A DNA stretch of 6,113 nucleotides, taken from NCBI GenBank assembly GCA_947478535.1, contig CANJXD010000363.1:1-6113 (forward strand), in the 5' to 3' direction. Both the position numbers and the translations under genes were made by a program. Shown in pieces: positions 1 to 5,229 of the stretch (position 1 is the first letter of the stretch; each line of letters begins with the position of its first letter). The stretch comes from Acetobacteraceae bacterium (lineage in GTDB: Bacteria > Pseudomonadota > Alphaproteobacteria > Acetobacterales > Acetobacteraceae). The notes beneath the pieces were generated by a model. The model worked only from the letters and a program-made list of their open reading frames with translations, ran no database searches and was not told where the DNA came from.

Positions 1-21
1 CCTTCGCGACGAAGGAGTCCT

Positions 22-768
22 ATGAATCATACCGCCCCGTGGTCGGGGAATCCCAGTTTTCCGCGGGAATGCGCGAGGGCGGGGGGCAACTTCCGCAACA
101 GGTCTATTATAAGCCTGCCTTATCTACACTATCTTGATGCGCAGGCTCCAAGGCGCGAGTCGATCGCCTGCCGTGGTTACCTGATGCCGCCGTCAGGACA
201 TCGCCCGCCGGCGTCAACGTCATCAGGAAGGCCGCTCCGGGTGGGGCTGCTTTGGCGCAGCCACCTGCTGATCAGGGTGCGCAAGCACATGTACTTGCCG
301 CTCGACGCTCTGGATGGGCTGCTCGGGGTTACGGGCGTGGAGTTCCACGCCATCCAGCACGACCTGCAGCCCGAAGAACGCGCCTTCTGCGACACTCGTG
401 GCATTCTGGTGCGTGACGATGTCGACCTGTTCAACGATTTCGAGGGGATGAGCGACTACCTTGCCACGCTCGACCTGGTGATTGGAATTAGTTCGGTCCC
501 GGCTGAACTTGCTGCGGCGTTGGGGGTGCCAGTCTGGTTTCTGGGCTTTTCGCCGGAGAACCACTTCCTGCGCACCGTCGGCGGACGGACGGAGATCGAC
601 CAACTGACGGTCAATGCCCGGGTCATCACTGCACCAGACATTGACTTCACCGAGCCTGCCGGAATCTGCATCGCCAAAACGCTGGGAGAGGTGCGGCGGC
701 GACTGGAGAAAAGAATCGCCGCGCGTTCTCATCCTGTTTGTCGCGCTGCAGCGGAGAGCTTGCGGTAG
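22..768 (+). pseudogene. C-terminal fragment of a TPR/GT-type glycosyltransferase in a chimeric ORF
   Basis: The open frame codes for 248 residues, but only about residues 30-235 look like protein with an ancestry. That part resembles the C-terminal glycosyltransferase domain of bacterial tetratricopeptide-repeat glycosyltransferases: VGLLWRS at 74-80 (nucleotide-sugar fold entry strand), FHAIQHD at 108-114, and DLVIGISS followed by an ALGVPVW strand-turn at 151-172. The TPR repeats and first Rossmann half expected upstream are absent, so the gene is 5'-truncated. Residues 1-27 come from DNA resembling an IS end (see 23-54). The last 8 or so residues are read antisense through the transposase remnant, so the 3' end is broken too. 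An AAGGAG at 12-17 lies 4 nt before the ATG, so the chimera could be translated. The usual acceptor would be a protein or surface glycan; none can be named. GC is lower than in the housekeeping block. Sure it is a fragment; moderately sure of the family. Confidence 0.6.
23..54. repeat. IS-end-like motif, copy 1
   Basis: The block starts with TGAATCA (23-29) and ends with GTCGGGGAATCCC (42-54). The same two words occur with exactly the same 19-nt offset at 1232-1263, next to the transposase 5' end. By eye 24 of 32 positions match, the last 13 perfectly. The simplest reading is that this is the end of a second, related insertion element lying mostly outside the window to the left. No transposase codons are visible in the 22 bases available, so this stays an inference. 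Confidence 0.4.
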
Positions 769-1206
769 CCGATGGCGCGCAGCTCGCGGCTCAGCGTCTG
801 CATCGAGACCGAGACGCGGAATTCCTCCCACAGCCATTGGCCGAGATCGCACAGCCGCCAACGCACAACGCCATGGACCGCCGGGATTGGGCCGCGGTCG
901 ATCTGTGCTGCCAGCGCCTGGCGGTGCTCGTCGCTCAGCAGCGGGGTCCGGCCCACCGCCTTGCGGTCGCGCAGCCCGTCCGGCCCCTCGGCGTCGAACC
1001 GCACCACGTTGGACGCAGTGCGTCCAACCCCGCACGATCTGCAGGGTGACGTTGCCAAGCCGCGCCGCCTCCGAGCGCGTGCCGCCGTCGTAGATCGCCG
1101 CCAGTACCAGCAGACGACGGGCCTGCGCGGCGTCCTTGCTTCGTCGAGCCAGACGCCGCAGTTCGGCTGCGCTGAAGTCCGAGCGTAGGGCAATGGCGCG
1201 TGCCAT
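749..1206 (-). pseudogene. IS630-family transposase, N-terminal part, frameshifted and truncated
   Basis: Reading starts at the ATG at 1206 (MARAIALRSDFSAAELRRL), preceded by GGAGG about 7 nt upstream. The first frame runs through a helix-turn-helix region (ARRLLVLAAIYDGG, then ARLGNVTLQIVRGW) to about 1024. The protein then continues in another frame from about 1007 with VVRFDAEGPDGL, the linker DRKAVGRTPLL, GPIPAVHGVVRWRL and WLWEEFRVSVS, up to YRKLSA near 749. Removing 16 nt (1008-1023) restores one reading frame across the junction as IVRGWVVRFDAEGP, as expected for the family. Homology then stops, and the frame ends at a stop codon in foreign sequence at 729-731. The DDE catalytic domain is absent, so this is only the DNA-binding half. 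The family call rests on the HTH region and the VHGVVRWRL/WLWEEF segments and is firm. Confidence 0.8.
1008..1028. repeat. Perfect 10-bp inverted repeat with 1-nt centre, inside the transposase remnant
   Basis: GTTGGACGCA (1008-1017) and its exact reverse complement TGCGTCCAAC (1019-1028) flank a single G at 1018. The palindrome sits exactly where the transposase frame breaks. Deleting the 16 nt at 1008-1023 restores the family sequence, so the palindrome is best explained as the product of an insertion, perhaps a templated inverted copy, and not as an ancestral regulatory site. Confidence 0.85.
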
Positions 1207-1231
1207 GGTGAGCCTCCGAGGACCACCAGTT

Positions 1232-1263
1232 TGAATCACATCAACGCCGCGTCGGGGAATCCC
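1232..1263. repeat. IS-end-like motif, copy 2
   Basis: TGAATCA at 1232-1238 and GTCGGGGAATCCC at 1251-1263 match 23-54 in words and spacing. It lies 26 nt upstream of the transposase start, where the terminal inverted repeat of an IS630 element is expected. The internal part differs between copies, which suggests related but not identical elements. Confidence 0.45.
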
Positions 1264-1309
1264 CCGCGTGAGTCACCAGCATCAGGATTTGGTATGAGTC
1301 CGCGAAGCG

Positions 1310-1335
1310 AAAACGCCGGAAAACCGGCCGTTTTT
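1310..1335. terminator. Bidirectional Rho-independent terminator downstream of tRNA-Phe
   Basis: AAAACGCCGG (1310-1319) pairs with CCGG-C-CGTTTT (1324-1334, one bulged C) across an AAAA loop. On the plus strand the GC core is followed by TTTTT (1331-1335), and on the minus strand by GTTTTC. It lies 42-67 nt beyond the 3' end of tRNA-Phe and fits as the end of the yacG/tRNA transcription unit. It would equally stop plus-strand transcripts from the IS debris. Confidence 0.6.
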
Positions 1336-1376
1336 CCGAGCCGCTCAAACCGTCAAATTATCGTGGAAAAGCAGAA

Positions 1377-1452
1377 TGGTGCCCAGGAGTGGAATCGAAC
1401 CACCGACACTGCGATTTTCAGTCGCATGCTCTACCAACTGAGCTACCTGGGC
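1377..1452 (-). tRNA. tRNA-Phe, anticodon GAA
   Basis: This is a complete 76-nt cloverleaf. The acceptor stem GCCCAGG (1452-1446) pairs with CCTGGGC (1387-1381), the discriminator is A at 1380, and CCA is encoded at 1379-1377. The D arm is GCTC/GAGC. The anticodon stem TGCGA/TCGCA holds the loop CTGAAAA, with GAA at 1419-1417. The T arm is GGTGG-TTCGATT-CCACT with one G-U pair at its base. It carries phenylalanine to UUC/UUU codons. It follows yacG on the same strand, 95 nt away, and may be co-transcribed or use the promoter candidate at 1499-1527. Its 3' end faces the IS and glycosyltransferase debris, as expected if this gene has served as an integration site. Confidence 0.97.
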
Positions 1453-1463
1453 CCATCAGCGGT

Positions 1464-1480
1464 GGCCGGCGAAACCGGCC
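1464..1480 (-). other. Hairpin between yacG and tRNA-Phe
   Basis: GGCCGG (1464-1469) and CCGGCC (1475-1480) form a perfect 6-bp stem with a 5-nt loop, ending 12 nt before the mature tRNA 5' end. No T-run follows on the minus strand, so it does not look like an intrinsic terminator. A role in tRNA 5' processing or as a pause is possible, but a chance stem in GC-rich DNA cannot be excluded. Confidence 0.35.
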
Positions 1481-1498
1481 CTGTGGCAGAGGAGGCGG

Positions 1499-1527
1499 GA
1501 GATATCCGAAAGGCCTGGGCCTGTCCA
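1499..1527 (-). promoter_or_regulatory. Candidate sigma-70 promoter for tRNA-Phe
   Basis: On the minus strand TGGACA (1527-1522) and TATCTC (1504-1499) are separated by 17 nt. A start near 1492 would give a leader of about 40 nt before the tRNA. The -35 box is good and the -10 box is weak. It is the only such pair I see between yacG and the tRNA. Confidence 0.35.
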
Positions 1528-1547
1528 CCCACCCCTGGCTGCCTTCG

Positions 1548-1751
1548 TCACACTTCGGCGTCCTCCTCCTCCGTGGGCTTCACGGGGATCGCGTAGTCTC
1601 CGGTCAGCCAGCGGCCGAGATCGACCTGCTGGCAGCGTTCGGAACAGAAGGCGGAAGCGCCGGCGGGTACGGGCTTGCTGCAGATCGGGCATTTCCGCGG
1701 CTTGCGCGCGGGCGTACGCGCGTCATCGGGCGTGCGGGTTTCATCGGTCAT
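1548..1751 (-). CDS. yacG: DNA gyrase inhibitor YacG (small zinc protein)
   Basis: A 67-residue protein of the YacG family. In E. coli, YacG binds one zinc ion and binds the C-terminal part of GyrB, blocking DNA binding by gyrase. The zinc ligands are visible as C21-x2-C24 and C36-x3-C40 (CPICSKPV and FCSERCQQ). After them comes the family signature DLGRWLTGDYAIP (44-56), then an acidic tail. The first 18 residues are a variable basic/acidic stretch. The start is fixed by an AGGAGG 7 nt upstream (1759-1764) and by the ATGA overlap with the end of the ribonuclease gene, which suggests coupled translation. It is the last protein gene of the infA-maf-ribonuclease-yacG unit. The length is normal and no key residue is missing. 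Confidence 0.93.
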   Translation of the reverse strand: MTDETRTPDDARTPARKPRKCPICSKPVPAGASAFCSERCQQVDLGRWLTGDYAIPVKPTEEEDAEV

Positions 1752-2905
1752 GCGCCATCCTCCTCGATGCTTTCCTGCCCCGGGCGCAACCCGGCATCCG
1801 GGCGCAGCGCCAGGGCGCGCCCGCCGAGGTCCCGGTATTCGGCCAGGGCCCGCGGCAGGGTTGCCGCCACGGCCAGCACCTCCGGCGCCGCGCGCAGCGC
1901 CAGCGCCCGGCCGGGGTTGGCCGCAACATCCCGCGCTGCCCGGCGCAGCGCGGCCAGCAGCAGGGTCGCGGCGGATGGTGGGCGGCCGAGCACCTCATGC
2001 AACGGGGTCTCGACGCGGCGGCGGATCATCTCGATCAGCCCGCCTTTCGTCACACCCAGCAATTGCGGCGTCAGCGGGTCCTCGGCGAGCGCGGCTTGCA
2101 GCGGCGCCAGCAGCGCCTCCCGCTTCCTGGTTGAAAGCCCGGCCAGGTCCAGCAGGATGGCACCGGCCAGGCTCCGCAGGCGGATCTGGCGGGCCACTTC
2201 CCGCACCGCGCGTTCATTCAGCCGGTGATGCGCCAGCGGGTCCGCGCCGCCGGCGGCGGTGCCGGCATCGACATCGATGGCGACCAGCGCCGGAGTCGGG
2301 TGGATGGACAGGCGGGCGCCCTGGCCGAGCTCGACCACGGAAGCGCCGAGTTCCTCCAGCGCTTCCTCCTCCTCCGCCTCCAGCGCCCGCCCCCGGGCGA
2401 GGGTGACGCGAGAGCCGAGCACAGGGCGCAGCGCGGCAGCGACGGTGCCGAGATCGACGATGACGGGTGCTTCTGGCCAAAGCCGCGCCATCCGCAGCAC
2501 AGGGCCTTCGCCCCGCGCCAGCAGCGCGATGTCGCCCGCATGCGGTGGCGGGTTCGCCACCCGCATCGACAGCCGCGGTCCCTTGCCACCCTGCGGCGCG
2601 CGGGTGGTGCGGACGAGGACGAGGTCCCCCTCCGACACCACCTGGGCGATCGGGCGGCGGGGCGAGGGGGTCTCGTTCTCCGGCAGGAAGCCCGTCTCGC
2701 CGCCGGCCATCGTCAGGAAGGCGCCGCTCATGGCGGTGGAGACGGCGGAGACGCGGGCGGCGTGGACATCACCGAGCCCGTCCGGCAGGTCGGGGCGCTC
2801 GATCGCGAAGGCCTCGATGCGATCGTCGCGGAGGAGGACGACGCGGCGTTCCCCAGGCGAACAGGCCACCCGGATCTCGGCGCCCCCGGCTTGGGCCACG
2901 GCCAT
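1748..2905 (-). CDS. rng: Compact ribonuclease E/G-family protein
   Basis: A 385-residue endoribonuclease-type protein, shorter than E. coli RNase G (489 residues). Such enzymes cut single-stranded RNA in rRNA maturation and mRNA decay. An S1-like RNA-binding part is seen at about 45-115 (GDVHAARVSAV, GAFLTM, FLPENE, then SEGDLVLVRTTRAPQGGKGPRL split by gaps). The catalytic core lies at about 205-300: LVAIDVDAG holds D211 and AILLDLAG holds D253, matching the two metal-binding aspartates of RNase E. ARQIRLRSLAG and the GGLIEMIRRR segment are family marks. I do not find the IVRT-type 5'-sensor motif, nor the cysteine pair of the zinc link. The ATG at 2905 is chosen over an upstream extension (to 3160) because the extension only overlaps maf. 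TGATG joins it to the maf stop. No clear Shine-Dalgarno is seen, which supports coupling. Whether it acts like RNase G is not settled by sequence alone. Confidence 0.88.
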   Translation of the reverse strand: MAVAQAGGAEIRVACSPGERRVVLLRDDRIEAFAIERPDLPDGLGDVHAARVSAVSTAMSGAFLTMAGGETGFLPENETPSPRRPIAQVVSEGDLVLVRTTRAPQGGKGPRLSMRVANPPPHAGDIALLARGEGPVLRMARLWPEAPVIVDLGTVAAALRPVLGSRVTLARGRALEAEEEEALEELGASVVELGQGARLSIHPTPALVAIDVDAGTAAGGADPLAHHRLNERAVREVARQIRLRSLAGAILLDLAGLSTRKREALLAPLQAALAEDPLTPQLLGVTKGGLIEMIRRRVETPLHEVLGRPPSAATLLLAALRRAARDVAANPGRALALRAAPEVLAVAATLPRALAEYRDLGGRALALRPDAGLRPGQESIEEDGA

Positions 2906-3492
2906 CACGGCCGCAGCCAGCCGGCCCCGCGCAGAAGCTGGGCCGTTTCGAACAACGGCAGGCCGACGACATTCGAATGGCTGCCGGACAGGAAGCGCAC
3001 GAAGGCCTCGGCACCCTTCTGGATCTGGTAGCCGCCCGCCGCCCCCCGCCATTCGCCGGAGGCGACATGGGCCGCGATCTGCTGCCCCGTCAGCCGCTGG
3101 AAGGCGAGGATGGTGGTGACAAGCCGGGTGGACCGGCCGCCACCCGGGCGGATCAGACACACGCCCGTCATCACGCGATGCCGGCGGCCGGACAGCATTT
3201 CGAGGAATCGCGCGGCTTCCGCCTCATCCGCCGGCTTGCCGAGGATGCGACGGCCAAGGCCGACCACGGTATCGGCGGCCAGCACCATGCAATCCGGCGC
3301 CTGGGCGGCGACGGCGGCGGCCTTGGCGGCGGCGAGCCTCTGGGCCAGCGCGTTCGGCTGCTCCGCCTTCAGCGGCGCCTCGTCGATATCGGCGGGCAGC
3401 ACGCGGTCTGGCAGGACGCCGATGCGCGCCAGCAGCTCCGTGCGTCGTGGACTGGCCGAGGCGAGCACCAGCGGGGGCCGGGTGGACGTCAT
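2905..3492 (-). CDS. maf: Maf-family nucleoside triphosphate pyrophosphatase
   Basis: A 195-residue protein of the Maf family, which hydrolyses non-canonical or excess nucleoside triphosphates (such as dTTP, UTP or modified pyrimidine nucleotides, depending on subfamily) to the monophosphate and pyrophosphate in the cytoplasm. The N-terminal signature LASASPRRTELL is at 10-21, with the basic residues that hold phosphate. AADTVV at 72-77 contains the catalytic D74, GKP is at 86-88, and EWRGAAGGYQIQKGAEAF and SNVVGLPL (173-180) form the C-terminal substrate pocket. A GAGG (3499-3502) lies 6 nt before the ATG. The gene begins 56 nt after infA and its stop overlaps the ribonuclease start. Length is typical. 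The subfamily (dTTP/UTP type or m7GTP type) is not resolved here. Confidence 0.95.
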   Translation of the reverse strand: MTSTRPPLVLASASPRRTELLARIGVLPDRVLPADIDEAPLKAEQPNALAQRLAAAKAAAVAAQAPDCMVLAADTVVGLGRRILGKPADEAEAARFLEMLSGRRHRVMTGVCLIRPGGGRSTRLVTTILAFQRLTGQQIAAHVASGEWRGAAGGYQIQKGAEAFVRFLSGSHSNVVGLPLFETAQLLRGAGWLRP

Positions 3493-3531
3493 GCCGAACC
3501 TCGCCGACGCAATTTCAGCAACCGGGGCCGG

Positions 3532-3561
3532 TTACGTGAAGCGGCCGTTTACTTGAAGCGG
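3532..3561 (-). repeat. Partial duplication of the infA 3' end
   Basis: TTACTTGAAGCGG (3549-3561, the last infA codons plus stop, plus-strand view) is repeated as TTACGTGAAGCGG at 3532-3544, with 12 of 13 bases equal. The start-to-start distance is 17 nt. The copy follows the infA stop codon in the infA-maf gap and codes for nothing. Confidence 0.6.
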
Positions 3562-3767
3562 AAGGTGATACGGCCCTTGGTCAGGTCGTAGGGGGTCATC
3601 TCGACATTCACGCGGTCACCGGCGAGGACGCGGATGCGGTTCTTGCGCATCTTCCCGCTGGTGTGGGCCAGAACCATGTGTTCGTTGTCGAGCTTCACGC
3701 GAAACATCGCATTCGGAAGCAGCTCCGAAACGGTGCCGCTGAATTCGATCATGTCCTCTTTCGACAT
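3549..3767 (-). CDS. infA: Translation initiation factor IF-1
   Basis: A 72-residue protein, exactly the usual size of bacterial IF-1, a single OB-fold protein that binds the A site of the 30S subunit and works with IF-2 and IF-3 to select the start codon. Family sequence is visible throughout: [11 protein letters not shown] at the start, [27 protein letters not shown] in the basic RNA-binding part, and the tail [19 protein letters not shown] at 3773-3778 lies 5 nt before the ATG. It heads the infA-maf-ribonuclease-yacG unit, and the promoter candidate at 3877-3905 would give it a leader of about 100 nt. The gene is intact. Confidence 0.98.
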   Translation of the reverse strand: MSKEDMIEFSGTVSELLPNAMFRVKLDNEHMVLAHTSGKMRKNRIRVLAGDRVNVEMTPYDLTKGRITFRFK

Positions 3768-3876
3768 GCAGATCCTTCATCGGGGTCAAAGGCGTCGTCC
3801 AGGCCGGGAGGGGCTGACGCGACGCGGGGGGGCGCAAGGAAGCGGCGCGCACCGGGGGGAGCGCGAGGCGGCGCGG

Positions 3877-3905
3877 AACATGAGCGCGGCGGCGCCCCAG
3901 GTCAA
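3877..3905 (-). promoter_or_regulatory. Candidate sigma-70 promoter of the infA unit
   Basis: On the minus strand TTGACC (3905-3900) and CATGTT (3882-3877) are separated by 17 nt. A start near 3870 would leave a GC-rich leader of about 100 nt before infA. It lies in the only gap between hisD and infA, just after the hisD-end hairpin, which fits the start of a new transcription unit. I see no obvious gene or operator in the rest of the 154-nt gap. Confidence 0.5.
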
Positions 3906-3909
3906 GGAC

Positions 3910-3940
3910 GCTTAAGAACTGTCAGGGACGGTTGTCCCTG
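3910..3940 (-). terminator. Hairpin across the hisD stop codon, possible weak terminator
   Basis: CAGGGAC (3923-3929) and GTCCCTG (3934-3940) form a perfect 7-bp stem with a 4-nt loop. On the minus strand it covers the last hisD codons and most of the TGA stop, and is followed by ACAGTTCTTAAG, which is only modestly T-rich. It could end the hisGD transcript or protect its 3' end. The weak T tract makes full termination doubtful. Confidence 0.45.
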
Positions 3941-5229
3941 GGCTCCAGCCGTGCCGCGATGCTCATGCCATGCGCATCGAGGCCTTCGGCCTGCGCCAGC
4001 ACCACCGCGGCGGGGCCAATGGCGGCGAGCGAGGCGGCGTCCGCCTCGACCCAGGTGGTGCGCTTGATGAAGTCGAACACCGAAAGGCCGGAGGCGAAGC
4101 GGGCGGTGCGGCCGGTCGGCAGCACATGGTTCGGCCCGGCGACGTAATCCCCCAGCGCCTCGGGGCACCAGCGGCCGAGGAAGGCGGCGCCGGCGTGGCG
4201 GATGCGGGCGAACAGCGCACGCGGGTCCGCCACCATGATCTGCAGGTGCTCCGGCGCCAGGCGGTTGGTCAGGCTGGCCGCTTCCTCCCAGTCCCGCACC
4301 AGCACGACGGCGCCATGGGCGGTCCAGGAGGCACCGGCGATGGCGCGGCGGGGCAGCGTTCGCAACTCATGCTCCACCGCGGCGATGACGGCGCGGGCGA
4401 AGGCCTCGTCATCCGTCACCAGGATGGATTGCGCGGCCTCGTCGTGCTCGGCCTGGGCCAGCAGGTCGAGTGCGACATGGCGCGGATCATTCTCCGCATC
4501 GGCGATGACGACGACCTCGGAGGGGCCGGCGATGCTGTCGATGCCGACCCGGCCGAAGGCCTGGCGCTTGGCTTCCGCCACATAGGCGTTGCCGGGGCCG
4601 ACGATGCGATCGACCGGTGCCACGGACGCCGTGCCCCAGGCGAGCGCCGCGATGGCCTGCGCGCCGCCGAGGCGCCACACCTCGCTGACCCCGGCGAGGC
4701 GGGCTGCGGCCAGCACCAGCGGGTTGAGCGCGCCATCCGGCGTCGGCACGCACATGGCGATGCGCGGCACGCCGGCGACACGGGCCGGCAGGGCGTTCAT
4801 CAGCACGGAGGAGGGATAGGCCGCCTTGCCGCCGGGGACATAGAGCCCCACGGCATCGACGGCGCCCCAGCGCATCCCGCAGCGCACGCCCTCGGCGTCC
4901 TCGATGTCGATGTCGCGCGGCATCTGGGCGGCGTGGAAGGCCTCGATCCGGCGGGCGGCCTTTTGCAGGGCATCGCGTTGCTGCCCGGGGATGGAGGCGG
5001 TCGCGGCATCGATCTCGGCCTCCGTCACCCGCAATGCGGCCGGGCTGGCGGGGGTCCAGCGGTCGAAGCGGGCGGTGTAGTCCAGCAGCGCCGCGTCGCC
5101 CTTTGCGCGGACCTCCGCGATGATGGCGGTGACGGCGGCATCGACGCGCGTCGTCGTCTCCCGCCCATCCTCGATCAGGGCGCGGAAGGCGGCCTCGAAG
5201 CCGGCATCGCGGGTGGAAAGCCACTTCAT
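3922..5229 (-). CDS. hisD: Histidinol dehydrogenase
   Basis: A 435-residue zinc enzyme that carries out the last two steps of histidine synthesis, oxidising L-histidinol through the aldehyde to L-histidine with two NAD+. The signature region is clear: [12 protein letters not shown] at 211-222, DSIAGPSEV at 231-239, then [14 protein letters not shown] at 255-268. By comparison with the E. coli enzyme the zinc ligands are Q259, H262, D361 ([14 protein letters not shown]) and H420 (GLDAHGMS), and the catalytic acid/base pair is E327-H328 in RLAPEHLQ. All are present and the length is normal, so the enzyme should work. Its ATG overlaps the hisG stop as ATGA, so the two are probably coupled. The other his genes are not in the window. 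Confidence 0.97.
   Translation of the reverse strand: MKWLSTRDAGFEAAFRALIEDGRETTTRVDAAVTAIIAEVRAKGDAALLDYTARFDRWTPASPAALRVTEAEIDAATASIPGQQRDALQKAARRIEAFHAAQMPRDIDIEDAEGVRCGMRWGAVDAVGLYVPGGKAAYPSSVLMNALPARVAGVPRIAMCVPTPDGALNPLVLAAARLAGVSEVWRLGGAQAIAALAWGTASVAPVDRIVGPGNAYVAEAKRQAFGRVGIDSIAGPSEVVVIADAENDPRHVALDLLAQAEHDEAAQSILVTDDEAFARAVIAAVEHELRTLPRRAIAGASWTAHGAVVLVRDWEEAASLTNRLAPEHLQIMVADPRALFARIRHAGAAFLGRWCPEALGDYVAGPNHVLPTGRTARFASGLSVFDFIKRTTWVEADAASLAAIGPAAVVLAQAEGLDAHGMSIAARLEPRDNRP

Larger units (their letters stand above)
749..1263 (-). mobile_element. Remnant of an IS630-family insertion sequence (5' half only)
   Basis: The segment holds the transposase start, its ribosome binding site and a terminal non-coding stretch, but homology stops abruptly near 749 within the transposase. 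The whole catalytic DDE half and the other inverted repeat are missing. Beyond 749 the sequence becomes the glycosyltransferase fragment. The right edge is set loosely at the end of GTCGGGGAATCCC (1251-1263), a word repeated at 42-54. The true terminus could lie some tens of bases further right. IS630 elements normally insert at TA; a TA is present at 1293-1294, but I cannot pair it with a target duplication. The remnant cannot move on its own. Confidence 0.7.

Noticed and set aside
1008..1028. Palindrome as a repressor operator or CRISPR-like repeat
   Set aside because: It occurs once in the window, lies inside a broken transposase gene, and coincides with a frame-breaking insertion. There are no regularly spaced repeats and no cas genes.
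223..1239. 338-codon minus-strand frame taken as one intact protein
   Set aside because: Only its first 60 or so residues are the transposase start. After the frame break it is out-of-frame transposase and then antisense of the glycosyltransferase fragment.
1389..2406. Plus-strand frames crossing the tRNA and yacG
   Set aside because: They read through a tRNA on its opposite strand and through antisense of yacG and the ribonuclease gene; no protein family is recognisable.
2906..3160. Longer N-terminus for the ribonuclease starting at 3160
   Set aside because: The extra 85 residues overlap maf, are Pro/Arg/Cys-rich and unlike RNase E/G. The ATG at 2905 directly overlapping the maf stop is the natural start.
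2225..3591. Several long plus-strand frames opposite the ribonuclease and maf genes
   Set aside because: They have low-complexity Arg/Pro/Ala-rich translations opposite clearly conserved genes. The absence of stop codons is due to GC bias.
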